Shown here: one piece after another, positions 43,964-53,019 of the stretch
Layout of the letters: every line of letters starts with the position of its first letter
How positions within the stretch are numbered: position 1 is the stretch's first letter
Origin: Dyella sp. SG609
GTDB taxonomy: Bacteria; Pseudomonadota; Gammaproteobacteria; Xanthomonadales; Rhodanobacteraceae
Direction of reading: 5' to 3'
DNA: 64,000 nucleotides
NCBI RefSeq assembly: GCF_012275375.1
Contig: NZ_JAAZQJ010000001.1
Span: 434,001 to 498,000, forward strand
The notes under the pieces: generated by a model
The model's input: the letters and a program-made list of their open reading frames with translations, nothing else
Databases searched by the model: none
What the model was told of the DNA's origin: nothing
Position numbers and translations under genes: made by a program

Positions 43964-46738
43964 ATGTTCGTTCGCCGTCCGAGATGGCCCGCCTGGCCGG
44001 TGCTGCTGGCTTCGCTGTGCCTGGCCGCCTGTACCCAGGCGCCGGTGAAGTCCGGCCAGCCGGTGGTGGTGGCCGACCATGCGCGCTTCTCTTTTCTTAC
44101 GCCGACCCTGGTGCGCATGGAGTACTCGCCCGGCGGCAGCTTCGTGGATGCGCCCACCGCGGTGATGCAGAAGCGCGACTGGGCGCCGGTGACCGTGCAC
44201 GTATCGCGCGAGAAGGGCTGGCTGGTGGCCGGCACCGACGCCATGACCCTGCGCTACCGCCTGAATTCCGGCCCCTTCAACGCCGACAACCTCAAGGTGA
44301 CCTGGACCGCCGGCAAGCCGGGCGAGTGGCACCCCGGCGCGGACGACGCGCAGAACCTCGGCGGCCTGACCTATTCGCTGGACAACGTCAGCAAGGCCAA
44401 CCTCACCGGCAATCCGCTGGAAAGCCCGGTGAACGACGTCATCCCCGGCATCGAGGTAAAGCTGGAAAAAGCCAAGCCCGGCCTGCTCAGCCGCAGCGGC
44501 TACGCCTTCGTCGACGACAGCGGCACGCCGCTGTGGAACAAGGCTTCGCAATGGATCGAGCCGCGCAAGGAGCGCAGCGGGCAGGACTGGTATCTGTTCG
44601 CCTACGGCAACGACTACCGCAAGGCGCTGGGCGAATATGCGCAGCTCAGCGGCGAGATCCCGATGATCCCGCGCTACGTGCTCGGCCCGTGGATCACCGA
44701 TTTCAACTTCGAGTACTTCCCAGGCACCGCGGAAGCGAAGCAGCCGGCGTTCCAGCGCTACAACCAGAAGATGCTTGAGGACGAGGTCACCCGCCTGCGC
44801 GCCGCGCGTATTCCGTTCGACACCCTGGTGCTGGATTTCGCCTGGCACAACTACGGCTGGGACGGCGGCTACGACTGGAGCCCGCTGATCGCGCAACCGG
44901 ACCGCTTCGTCACCTGGCTGCACGGGCGCGGCGTGAAGCTGGGACTCAACGACCATCCCGGCTACGCCAATACCAGGGAAAGCATCCTGTCCTTCGACGA
45001 CAGCCATGCGCCCGGCGTGCTGGAGGCGCTGGGCAAGCCGCCGCTGGTGCGGCCGTCGTTCGATCTGGACCTCTCCGGCCGCTGGCGTTTCGCGATCGAT
45101 CCGCGCGACGTGGGTATCAACGCCAAGTGGTACGCGTCCGACTTCGATGCGCGCAGCTGGAAGAGCATCCAGACCGACCGCTCCTGGCAGGTGCAGGGCC
45201 AGCCGAACTATGCGGGCGTGTCCTGGTATCGCGCCGACGTGCGCCTGCCGGCCGATCTGCCCAAGACGCTGTACCTGGTGCTCGGCGAGGTGGACCGGAG
45301 CTACCGCATCTTCGTCAACGGCCAGGAGCTGCAGCACAGCCAGATCCAGTGGCCGCAGCGGCTGACCTATACCGACGTCGCCGCGGTGGCCAAGCCAGGC
45401 GAGACGATCCATATCGCCCTGCGCGTGGAACCCGGCCGCGGCGGCGGCGGCCTGCTGCGCGGGCCGGTGGCGCTGCGCGACGTGCATCCGCCGGAACCCA
45501 TCGCGTTCGATCTGTCCAACCAGCGCGAAGCGGAGATCTTCATGCGCCGGCTGCACGAGCCGCTGATGCGCCAGGGCGTGGATCTGTGGTGGGTGGACGG
45601 CGGTGGCGGGGCTACCGGCATGCCGGGCCTCAATCCGCAGTTCTGGACCAACAAGGTGTTCTACGACTTCAGCGCGCAGGCCACCGGCAAGCGCGGTTTT
45701 ATCCTCGGCCGCTACGGCGACTGGGGCAGCCAGCGCTATCCGGGCTTCTTCACCGGCGACACCTATTCGGAATGGCCGGTGCTGGCCTACGAAGTGGCGT
45801 TCACCGCGCGCGGCGGCAATGTGCTGGTGCCTTACATCAGCCACGATATCGGCGGCTTCCACGGCGCCAAGATCGACTTCGACCTCTACGCCCGCTGGAT
45901 CGAGTTCGGCACCTTCAGCCCGCTGCTGCGCATGCACAGCGCCCACGCCAATCCGCGCGAAGGCAATGTGCGCATGCCGTGGATGTATGGCGACAAGGGC
46001 CTGGCGCTGATGCGCAAGTACTTCACCCTGCGCACCCAGCTGATTCCCTACATCTATTCCTACGCCTGGATCGCGCATACCGAATCACTGCCGCTGCTGC
46101 GCCCGCTGTACCTGCAGCATCCGGAGCTGGAGGAGGCCTACAAGCAGCCCTACGAGTATTTCTTCGGCGAAGACCTGCTGGTGGCGCCGGTGCTCGACAC
46201 CAGCGGCCAGCGCACGGTCTATCTGCCGCCCGGTCAGTGGGTCGATTTCTTCAAAGGCAAGCGCTATCAGGGCGACACCACCTTCACCGCCCGCTACGCC
46301 ACCGACGACATACCCGTATTCGCCCGCGCCGGCGCCATTGTGCCGATGCAGCCGCCGAGCGACTACTCGGACGCGAAGCCGCTGGACACGCTGATCCTGC
46401 ACGTATTCGGCGACGGCGACGGCAACTTCTCGCTGTACGAGGATGACGGCGTGTCGCTGGATTACGACAAGGGCAGCCACGCCATCACCACCATGCATCA
46501 CCGCACCGGCCAGGATGGCACGCATGAGTTGACGATCGACGCCGCGCAGGGCGAGTTCAAGGGGCAGGTGCAGAAGCGCGCATACGAGCTGCGCCTGCAT
46601 ACGGCGAAGAAGCCCGCTGCGTTGACGGTGGACGGCAAGCAAGGGCCGGCGTGGAAGTGGAATGCAAAGGAAGGCGTGGCGACGGCAACGGTGCCAGCAC
46701 GCCCGGTGCGCGAAGCGGTGCGCTTGAGTTGGCATTGA
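43964..46738 (+). CDS. GH31 alpha-glycosidase lipoprotein with an inserted beta-sandwich
   Basis: The 924-residue protein is an exported lipoprotein (lipobox LAAC, Cys23). The N-terminal GH31 beta-sandwich is followed by the barrel: PFDTLVLDFAWHNYGWDGG (about 284-302), the nucleophile in VDLWWVDGGGG (about 540-550), and the acid/base Asp in FFTGDTYSEW (about 597-606). Between barrel strands, residues about 360-510 form an extra domain (SGRWRFAIDPRDVG, GVSWYRADVRLP, VLGEVDRSYRIFVNG). It resembles the sugar-binding jelly roll of GH2 enzymes. The family includes alpha-glucosidases, alpha-xylosidases and alpha-galactosidases; specificity is undecided. Start at 43964 after GGGGGAG. The 43753-43963 upstream gap shows no gene. 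Confidence 0.88.
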   Translation: MFVRRPRWPAWPVLLASLCLAACTQAPVKSGQPVVVADHARFSFLTPTLVRMEYSPGGSFVDAPTAVMQKRDWAPVTVHVSREKGWLVAGTDAMTLRYRLNSGPFNADNLKVTWTAGKPGEWHPGADDAQNLGGLTYSLDNVSKANLTGNPLESPVNDVIPGIEVKLEKAKPGLLSRSGYAFVDDSGTPLWNKASQWIEPRKERSGQDWYLFAYGNDYRKALGEYAQLSGEIPMIPRYVLGPWITDFNFEYFPGTAEAKQPAFQRYNQKMLEDEVTRLRAARIPFDTLVLDFAWHNYGWDGGYDWSPLIAQPDRFVTWLHGRGVKLGLNDHPGYANTRESILSFDDSHAPGVLEALGKPPLVRPSFDLDLSGRWRFAIDPRDVGINAKWYASDFDARSWKSIQTDRSWQVQGQPNYAGVSWYRADVRLPADLPKTLYLVLGEVDRSYRIFVNGQELQHSQIQWPQRLTYTDVAAVAKPGETIHIALRVEPGRGGGGLLRGPVALRDVHPPEPIAFDLSNQREAEIFMRRLHEPLMRQGVDLWWVDGGGGATGMPGLNPQFWTNKVFYDFSAQATGKRGFILGRYGDWGSQRYPGFFTGDTYSEWPVLAYEVAFTARGGNVLVPYISHDIGGFHGAKIDFDLYARWIEFGTFSPLLRMHSAHANPREGNVRMPWMYGDKGLALMRKYFTLRTQLIPYIYSYAWIAHTESLPLLRPLYLQHPELEEAYKQPYEYFFGEDLLVAPVLDTSGQRTVYLPPGQWVDFFKGKRYQGDTTFTARYATDDIPVFARAGAIVPMQPPSDYSDAKPLDTLILHVFGDGDGNFSLYEDDGVSLDYDKGSHAITTMHHRTGQDGTHELTIDAAQGEFKGQVQKRAYELRLHTAKKPAALTVDGKQGPAWKWNAKEGVATATVPARPVREAVRLSWH

Positions 46739-47409
46739 GCGAGCGCGAGTTCGCCGCCCAGGGTTACGTCATCATTCCCGATGCCGTAACCGCGGCGGCC
46801 TGCGATCGCCTGCTCGGGATCGTTGACGCCAGCGAACACACCGGTGCTGGCTCGCGCCGCCTTCTGCGCGAGCCGGCGGTGGCGGAGATGGCGGCGCAAC
46901 TGCAACAACACCCATCCATCGCCGCGCTGTTGCCCGCAGCTGCGCGCGCCGTGCAGTGCACACTGTTCGCCAAGACTCCCGACACCAACTGGTCGGTGAC
47001 CCCGCACCAGGACCTGAGCGTGCCGGTCCAGCAGCGCGTGGACGCGCCAGGATGGTCCGGCTGGTCGGTCAAGGAGGGCACAACATTCGCTCAACCGCCA
47101 CTGGCGTTGCTGGAGCAACTTCTCGCCGTGCGGCTGCAACTGGACGACGATGCCCAGTCAACCGGCCCACTTGAGGTGTTGCCCGGCTCCCATCGCGGCG
47201 GCAGGCTTTCCATGGAGGCACTAAGAGCGCAGTTCGGTGCGCCACGGGTCCGCTGCATCGTCCCCAAAGGCGGCGTGCTTGTACTGCGACCACTGCTGGT
47301 TCATGCATCCGGCAAAGCGAGCGGGGTAGGGCAGCGGCGCGTGCTGCATTTTCTATACAGCCCGCCTCTTGAAGATGGCGTCGCCTGGCCAAACTACGTT
47401 TCGCGCTGA
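46735..47409 (+). CDS. PhyH-family Fe(II)/2-oxoglutarate dioxygenase
   Basis: The roughly 224-residue protein has the PhyH double-stranded beta-helix. The HxD iron ligands are in VTPHQDLSVP, and the distal histidine in LLVHASGKAS. The 2-oxoglutarate-binding arginine region is QRRVLHFLYSPP. The start is uncertain: no ATG lies near, and TTG at 46735 overlaps the GH31 stop (TTGA). TTG 46729 and a much earlier ATG at 46651 within GH31 are alternatives. Substrate is unknown. Coupling to a GH31 gene suggests a co-transcribed accessory enzyme, but no pathway can be drawn. Confidence 0.75.
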   Translation: MSEREFAAQGYVIIPDAVTAAACDRLLGIVDASEHTGAGSRRLLREPAVAEMAAQLQQHPSIAALLPAAARAVQCTLFAKTPDTNWSVTPHQDLSVPVQQRVDAPGWSGWSVKEGTTFAQPPLALLEQLLAVRLQLDDDAQSTGPLEVLPGSHRGGRLSMEALRAQFGAPRVRCIVPKGGVLVLRPLLVHASGKASGVGQRRVLHFLYSPPLEDGVAWPNYVSR

Positions 47410-47421
47410 GCGGGATAGAGC

Positions 47422-47446
47422 GAGAAAAGCTTGAAGCGCTTTTCTC
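47422..47446 (+). terminator. Hairpin after the dioxygenase
   Basis: GAGAAAAGC (47422-47430) pairs with GCTTTTCTC (47438-47446), 12 bp after the stop. The T-tract is part of the stem, so efficiency is uncertain. Confidence 0.5.
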
Positions 47447-47475
47447 CGCTTCATAGAAATGCTGTCGCTAGAGCC

Positions 47476-47850
47476 GCCCCTCACCCTGCCCTCTCCCCGG
47501 AGGGGAGAGGGGTGAAAGCGTGAGGTAGGCAGGAACGAAGAACCAAAGCCGGCCTCAGCCCCTGAAAATCCTCTCGGCCACGGCACGTTGAAGCAGCCGC
47601 TACGTAAACGCACCGTCGTTTCGTGTAGACCCAGGTTAATCAGGTTACCGCAGCCGCCCACCGCTCCTTCTAGTCGCGTCGCGAGCCTTGGCTCTTAGGC
47701 CATTCTCTCTTTGGTTACTTTCTCTTTGGGCCAGCAAAGAGAAAGTGACTCGGGCGCCGGCAGGCGTCCGAAATGCCCGCTGCATAAGCGGCCAAGTCGC
47801 GACAACCACACCTAGTCGCTACTGGATCCCGGCCTACGCCGGGATGACGA
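47476..47850 (+). repeat. Hairpin-rich intergenic element, subfamily A, copy 2
   Basis: Direct copy of 10501-10887, again between convergent genes. The 220-bp core 47582-47801 differs from copy 1 by about eight bases; the left flank between end module and core is more divergent. The right end is GGATCCCGGCCTACG to GATGACGA. The 47410-47892 gap contains nothing else. Confidence 0.8.
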
Positions 47851-47892
47851 GTAGGGAGGACTACGGCGGGCAAAGACTACGGCGGACAAAGA

Positions 47893-49101
47893 CTACAGCG
47901 CCCCCTGCGGCCCACACCCCACCGGCAACGGCAAAAACATCGGCCTCGCAGCCACAGCATGATCCCGCCAAATCACATCGCGCCCAACACGGCGCACATC
48001 CGTCTGCCCCGTAAGCGCCATGCTCACACTCAACTCCTTCCGGATGATCTCGATCGTCCGCGCCACCCCTTCCTCCCCCATGGCCCCCAACCCATAAAGA
48101 AACGCCTTGCCGATCAACCCGGCGCGCGCGCCCAAGGCAAGCGCCTTCAACACATCCTGCCCACTAAGAATGCCGCCATCGAACAAAACTTCGAGATCAT
48201 CGCCAACTGCGTCCGCAATCCGCGGCAACACCTCGATACTCGCCGGCGCCCCGTCCAGCTGCCGCCCACCATGGTTGGACACCACAATGGCATCGACCCC
48301 ATGCGCCGCCGCCAACCGCGCGTCCTCCTCATCCATGATCCCCTTGAGGATCAACTTCCCCGGCCACAACTCGCGGATCCATTCCAGATCCTTCCAGTTG
48401 AGCGTGGGATCGAACTGGCTGGCGATCCACTGCGCCAGCGTGGTGAGGCTGCCCGTGCCCTCGATCCGCCCGGCCAGGTTGCCGAACGAACGGCTCGGCG
48501 CGCGCGCCATGCTCCAGGCCCAGCGCGGCTTGCTCATGATGTCGAACAGATTGCGCAGGGTGACCTTGGGCGGCACGCTCAGGCCGTTCTTGATCTCGCG
48601 GTGGCGCTGGCCTTGCACGGTGAGGTCGGCGGTGAGCATCAGCGCGGAGCAGCCGGCATCCCTGGCGCGGCGGATCAGGTCGCGCGCGAAGCCGCGGTCG
48701 CGCATCACGTAGAGCTGGAACCAGAACGGCGCGTTCACCGCCGCGCGCACCTGCTCGATCGAGCAGATCGACACGGTGCTCAGGCAGAACGGAATGCCCG
48801 CCTTCAAGGCCGCGCGCGCACCGAGGATTTCGCCGGCGCCGTGCTGCAGGCCAGTCAATCCAGTGGGCGCGATGGCCAGCGGCATCGACACCGGCTGGCC
48901 CACCACGGTGGTGGCGAGCGAGCGCTGGTCCACGTCCATCATCACGCGCTGGCGGAGCCGGATGCGCTCGAACGCGGCGCGGTTGTCGCGCAGCGTCAGC
49001 TCGTCGTAGGCGCCGCGGTCGGCGTACTCGAAGAACGCCCGCGGCACGCGGCGGCGGGCGAGTTCGCGCAGGTCCAGTACGTTGGTGATGGGCGTGGCCA
49101 T
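47893..49101 (-). CDS. lldD: FMN-dependent L-lactate dehydrogenase
   Basis: The 402-residue alpha-hydroxyacid dehydrogenase shows the LldD features: ADRGAYDELTLRDNRAAFERIRL near the N-terminus, LAIAPTGLTGLQHGAGE for FMN, WFQLYVMRDR, and LILKGIMDEEDA. The catalytic histidine and arginine are in SNHGGRQLDGAPAS. It oxidises L-lactate to pyruvate at the membrane or with quinone. It is last in the fucose operon, 14 bp after the dehydratase. The final hydrolase of that pathway yields L-lactate and pyruvate, so this enzyme closes the route. Other 2-hydroxyacids are possible substrates. Confidence 0.92.
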   Translation of the reverse strand: MATPITNVLDLRELARRRVPRAFFEYADRGAYDELTLRDNRAAFERIRLRQRVMMDVDQRSLATTVVGQPVSMPLAIAPTGLTGLQHGAGEILGARAALKAGIPFCLSTVSICSIEQVRAAVNAPFWFQLYVMRDRGFARDLIRRARDAGCSALMLTADLTVQGQRHREIKNGLSVPPKVTLRNLFDIMSKPRWAWSMARAPSRSFGNLAGRIEGTGSLTTLAQWIASQFDPTLNWKDLEWIRELWPGKLILKGIMDEEDARLAAAHGVDAIVVSNHGGRQLDGAPASIEVLPRIADAVGDDLEVLFDGGILSGQDVLKALALGARAGLIGKAFLYGLGAMGEEGVARTIEIIRKELSVSMALTGQTDVRRVGRDVIWRDHAVAARPMFLPLPVGCGPQGAL

Positions 49102-49115
49102 GCGTCGGCTCCTGC

Positions 49116-50447
49116 TCAGCCCGCTGCCGCCGCGGCCGGTTCCTGCCACACGGGGCCGTCGGGGAAGCGGTACTCCTCCAGCGTGCGCTCGTGCATGCGC
49201 GCCGAGAAACCGGGCGCGGTGGGCGCCAGGTAATGGCCGTCGCGGACGGTCACCGGGTCGTCGAAATGCTCGTGCAGGTGGTCGACGAATTCGATCGCGC
49301 GGTCGTCCTTGCGGCCGGTGATCGCCACGAAGTCGGCCATGGCCAGATGCTGCACCAGCTCGCACAGGCCGACGCCGCCGGCATGCGGAAACACCCGCAC
49401 GCCGAACTTCGCCGCCATCAGCAGGATCGCCAGGTTCTCGTTGACGCCGCCGACGCGCGCGGCGTCGATCTGCACCAGGTCGACCGCGCCGGCCTGGAAC
49501 AGCTGCTTGAACATCACGCGGTTGTGGGTGTGCTCGCCGGTGGACACCGGCACCGACACGGCGCGGCGGATCGCGGCATGGCCGAGCACGTCGTCGGGGC
49601 TGGTCGGTTCCTCGATCCAGGCCAGGTCGAAACCTTCCAGGCGGCGCAGCCAGTCGATCGCGGCGTGCACGTCCCAGCGCTGATTGGCATCCACCGCGAT
49701 GGCCACGCCGGGGCCGACGGCTTCGCGTACCAGGCGGCAGCGGCGCACGTCGTCTTCCACGCTCAGGCCGACTTTCAGCTTGATGGTGCGGAAGCCATCG
49801 GCCACCGCCTCGCGCGCCAAGCGCAGCATTTTCTCGTCGGTATAACCGAGCCAGCCGGGCGAGGTGGTGTAGGCGGGATAGCCTTCCTTGAGCAGCTGTT
49901 GGATGCGCGCGGACTTGGCCGGTTCGGCGGCGCGCAGCATCTGCAGCGCCTCGTCCGGGGTCAGCGCGTCGCTCAGATAGCGGAAGTCGATGGCGGCGAC
50001 GACCTGCTCCGGCGACAGTTCGGCGATATAGCGCCACAGCGGCTTGCCGGCGCGGCGCGCGGCCAGGTCCCAGGCGGCGTTGATCACCGCGCCGATGGCC
50101 ATGTGCATCACGCCTTTTTCCGGCCCCAGCCAGCGCAGCTGCGAGTCGCCGACCATGCGCGCGGCGAAGCCGCCCAGGTCATGGGTCACTTCGTCCAGCG
50201 TCAGCCCGACCACGTGGGGGCGCAGCGCATCGAGCGCGGCCTTCTGCACGTCGTTGCCGCGGCCGATGGTGAAGGCCAGGGCATAGCCGGCCAGGCCCGC
50301 CGGGTCGTCCGTGCGCAGCACGGCGTAGGCGGCGGAGTAGTCCGGATCCGGGTTCATCGCGTCGGAGCCGTCGAGCTGGCGCGAAGTGGGGAAACGGATG
50401 TCGTAGGTATCTAGCGCGGTGATTTTCACCGGAGCACGTGTCGCCAT
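49116..50447 (-). CDS. L-fuconate dehydratase
   Basis: The 443-residue enolase-superfamily enzyme has essentially the length and motif set of the characterised Xanthomonas campestris L-fuconate dehydratase. Visible are [33 protein letters not shown] (Lys-x-Lys base), [19 protein letters not shown] and STGEHTHNR for the metal. IDAARVGG and [11 protein letters not shown] (catalytic His) follow. It converts L-fuconate to 2-dehydro-3-deoxy-L-fuconate. RBS GAGGGAGG is on the minus strand. Its position in the operon fits the third step. Confidence 0.95.
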   Translation of the reverse strand: MATRAPVKITALDTYDIRFPTSRQLDGSDAMNPDPDYSAAYAVLRTDDPAGLAGYALAFTIGRGNDVQKAALDALRPHVVGLTLDEVTHDLGGFAARMVGDSQLRWLGPEKGVMHMAIGAVINAAWDLAARRAGKPLWRYIAELSPEQVVAAIDFRYLSDALTPDEALQMLRAAEPAKSARIQQLLKEGYPAYTTSPGWLGYTDEKMLRLAREAVADGFRTIKLKVGLSVEDDVRRCRLVREAVGPGVAIAVDANQRWDVHAAIDWLRRLEGFDLAWIEEPTSPDDVLGHAAIRRAVSVPVSTGEHTHNRVMFKQLFQAGAVDLVQIDAARVGGVNENLAILLMAAKFGVRVFPHAGGVGLCELVQHLAMADFVAITGRKDDRAIEFVDHLHEHFDDPVTVRDGHYLAPTAPGFSARMHERTLEEYRFPDGPVWQEPAAAAAG

Positions 50448-50491
50448 GCGGCCGGCCTCCCTCTGCCGGTTGGAAAAAGATGGGCCGGCGC

Positions 50492-51349
50492 TCAGCGCGC
50501 GTCGGCCGGGTGGGCGTGCACTTGCTGGCGCTGGCGGCCGAGGCCGTCGATGCCCAGCTCGATCACATCGCCGGGACGCAGGTAGGTCGGGGGCTTCAGG
50601 CCCAGGCCCACGCCGGCGGGCGTGCCGGTGCTGATCACGTCGCCGGGCAGCAAGGTCATGTAGCGGCTGATGTAGCTGACCAGCTTGGCCACGCCGAACA
50701 CCATGTCGCTGGTGTTGCTGTCCTGGTAGCGGTGGCCGTTCACTTCCAGCCACAGGTGCAGGTTCTGCGGGTCGGCGATTTCGTCGGTGGTGACCAGCCA
50801 GGGGCCGAGCGGGCCGAAGGTGTCGCAGCTCTTGCCCTTCACCCACTGGCCGCCGTGCTCCAGCTGGAACTCGCGCTCCGAGAGATCGTTGATCACGATA
50901 TAGCCGGCCACGTGCGCCAGCGCCTCGTCGACCGGCACGTCGCGCGCGGTCTCGCCGATCACCACGCCCAGCTCCACTTCCCAGTCGGTGCAGGTGGAGC
51001 CGCGCGGAATCACCACGTCGTCGTTCGGGCCCATGATCGCCGTGGTGGCCTTCATGAACAGCACCGGCTGCGCCGGCACCGGCTGGCCGGTTTCGGCGGC
51101 GTGGCGCGCGTAGTTCATGCCGACGCAGATGATCTTGCTCACCGGCGCCACCGGGGCGCCGAAGCGCGGCGTGCCTTCGACCGCGGGCAGGGTGGAGGGA
51201 TCGAGCGCGGCCAGGCGCGCGCGGCCTTCGCGGTTGATCACGTAGGGATCGATATCGGCGACGTGCCCGGACAGGTCGCGCAGCACGCCATCCTTGTCGA
51301 TCAGGCCGGGTTTCTCGTTGCCATGGGCGCCGTAGCGGACCAGTTTCAT
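50492..51349 (-). CDS. 2,4-diketo-3-deoxy-L-fuconate hydrolase (FAH family)
   Basis: The 285-residue fumarylacetoacetate-hydrolase-fold enzyme has [17 protein letters not shown], the metal site [12 protein letters not shown] (Glu-x-Glu), and [27 protein letters not shown] and [13 protein letters not shown] complete the set. In the bacterial fuconate pathway this family cleaves 2,4-didehydro-3-deoxy-L-fuconate to pyruvate and L-lactate. It follows the dehydrogenase by 10 bp. The lldD gene at the end of the same operon supports the L-lactate product. Confidence 0.92.
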   Translation of the reverse strand: MKLVRYGAHGNEKPGLIDKDGVLRDLSGHVADIDPYVINREGRARLAALDPSTLPAVEGTPRFGAPVAPVSKIICVGMNYARHAAETGQPVPAQPVLFMKATTAIMGPNDDVVIPRGSTCTDWEVELGVVIGETARDVPVDEALAHVAGYIVINDLSEREFQLEHGGQWVKGKSCDTFGPLGPWLVTTDEIADPQNLHLWLEVNGHRYQDSNTSDMVFGVAKLVSYISRYMTLLPGDVISTGTPAGVGLGLKPPTYLRPGDVIELGIDGLGRQRQQVHAHPADAR

Positions 51350-51359
51350 GTTCGATTCC

Positions 51360-52106
51360 TCAGTTGGACCAGCCGCCGTCCACGATGTGCACGGTGCCGG
51401 TGGTGAAGCCTGCTTCGTCGGAAGCCAGATACAGCGCCAGCATGGCGATTTCCTCGGGACTGCCCAGGCGTCCCATCGGCTGGCGTTCGATAAAGCCGCG
51501 CCATACCGCGTCCTCGTCGCCGCCCAGCGCGCGCACGCGATCGCCGAGCGAGGGCGTCTTCACCGTGCCGGGGCAGATCGCGTTGCAGCGGATGCCGCGC
51601 GACACGAAGTCGGCGGCGATGGACTTGGTCAGGCCGATCACCGCCGCCTTGGTGGTCGAATAGGCGAAGCGGTTCGGCACGCCCTTGATGCTCGAAGCCA
51701 CCGAGGACATGTTCACGATGCTGCCGCCGCCGCGCTCCAGCATGGCCGGCAGCAGGCGCTGGCACAGGTGGAACATGCTGTCGACGTTGATCGCGAACGA
51801 GCGCTTCCACGCCGTGTCGTCGGTATCGAGGATGGTGCCGGCGTGCACGAAGCCCGCGCAGTTGAACAGTACGTCGAAGGGCGGATGGCTGGCGACCAGG
51901 CGGTCGATCTGCGCCGGGTCGGTCACGTCCAGGCGTTCGGTGCGCAGCTCCGGCGCTTCGGCGGAAAGCGCGGCCAGTGCTTTTTCGTCGATGTCGGTAG
52001 CCAGCACGCGCGCGCCTTCGCGGGCGAAGGCGAGGGCGGTGGCGCGGCCGATGCCGGCGCCGGCCGCGGTGACCAGCGCATGCTTGCCGGCGAGGCGGCC
52101 GCTCAT
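51360..52106 (-). CDS. 2-dehydro-3-deoxy-L-fuconate 4-dehydrogenase (SDR)
   Basis: The 248-residue short-chain dehydrogenase has TAAGAGIGRA for the cofactor, an Asp after strand 2 (LATDID) favouring NAD, and NCAGF. Catalytic MSSVASS and YSTTKAA follow, with the C-terminal HIVDGGWSN. It resembles the human DHRS6/BDH2-like subgroup to which the Xanthomonas enzyme belongs. The reaction is oxidation at C4 of 2-dehydro-3-deoxy-L-fuconate. The start at 52106 is preceded by a 37-bp gap after the lactonase. Pathway position makes the assignment firm. Confidence 0.9.
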   Translation of the reverse strand: MSGRLAGKHALVTAAGAGIGRATALAFAREGARVLATDIDEKALAALSAEAPELRTERLDVTDPAQIDRLVASHPPFDVLFNCAGFVHAGTILDTDDTAWKRSFAINVDSMFHLCQRLLPAMLERGGGSIVNMSSVASSIKGVPNRFAYSTTKAAVIGLTKSIAADFVSRGIRCNAICPGTVKTPSLGDRVRALGGDEDAVWRGFIERQPMGRLGSPEEIAMLALYLASDEAGFTTGTVHIVDGGWSN

Positions 52107-52143
52107 GCCGGCAGCTCCGGCGTGGTGTCGATGCAGCGGGCGA

Positions 52144-53019
52144 TCATGGCGTGGTCTCCTTGCGGTGCGGATAAGTAATCGGCGCGAGGCGATAGAACGC
52201 GGCGGCGTTGCCGCCGAAGATCGCTTCCTCGTGGCCGGGGGCGAGGCGCTGCACATAGGCGCGCGCCAGCTCGAACCAGTGCGCGTAGTCGCCGCGCAGC
52301 GTGAGCACCGGCCAGTCGCTGCCCCACAGCAGGCGCGCGGGACCGAAGCAGGCGAACAGGTGCTCGATGTAGGGCGCCAGCGCGGCTTCGGCCAGGTTCG
52401 GCGCGAGCTGGGTGAGCAGGCCGGAGAACTTGCAGTACAGCGAAGTGCGCGCGGCCAGGGCGGCGATCGGCGCGGCCCAGGCTTCGAAGCTTGCGGCGCC
52501 GTCGACGCTGGGCTTGCCGCCGTGATCGAGCACGGCGCGCAGTTGCGGTTCGCGTTCCAGGCGCGCGAGCAGCGCGGGCAATTGATCGGGGCGCACCAGC
52601 GCGTCGAAGGCCAGGCCGTGGCGCTGCAGGCTGGCGAAGGCGGCGTCGAGTCCGGGGCGCGCGAGCCAGTCCGGATCGGCGATGTCCTGCGCCATCGGCC
52701 GCAGGCCGAGCAGCAGGCCGTTGCCATCGCGCACCAGGGCGGCGATGCGCGCGTCGACGTCCGCCGCTTCGACATCCACCCAGCCGACCACGCCGGCCAC
52801 GGCGCGGTCCGCCTGCGCCAGCTCGAACAGGAAGCGCGTTTCCGCCTCGGTCGGCGCGGCCTGCACCAGGATCGCGCGCTGCACGCCGGCGGCGGCGCGG
52901 TGCGGGTTGAGTTCGAACGGCAGGAAGTCGCGGCGCAGGACGTGCGGCGCGTCGTCGAGCCAGCCGTAGTCGCCGCGCTGCACGCGCCAGTAATGCTGGT
53001 GGGCGTCGATCGCGTTCAT
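52144..53019 (-). CDS. L-fuconolactonase (amidohydrolase family)
   Basis: The 291-residue COG3618-type amidohydrolase has the N-terminal IDAHQHYW metal motif. LGLRPMAQD, LDHGGKP (His ligand) and CKFSGL follow. The strand-8 aspartate is in LLWGSDWPV. It opens L-fucono-1,5/1,4-lactone to L-fuconate. The ATG overlaps the stop of the upstream dehydrogenase (ATGA), so the two are translationally coupled. The length equals that of known fuconolactonases. Confidence 0.92.
   Translation of the reverse strand: MNAIDAHQHYWRVQRGDYGWLDDAPHVLRRDFLPFELNPHRAAAGVQRAILVQAAPTEAETRFLFELAQADRAVAGVVGWVDVEAADVDARIAALVRDGNGLLLGLRPMAQDIADPDWLARPGLDAAFASLQRHGLAFDALVRPDQLPALLARLEREPQLRAVLDHGGKPSVDGAASFEAWAAPIAALAARTSLYCKFSGLLTQLAPNLAEAALAPYIEHLFACFGPARLLWGSDWPVLTLRGDYAHWFELARAYVQRLAPGHEEAIFGGNAAAFYRLAPITYPHRKETTP

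Noticed and set aside
10501-47850. Possible CRISPR array or integron from recurring repeats
   Set aside because: Copies are hundreds of bases long, far apart and not regularly spaced; no cas, integrase or attC-like unit was seen.
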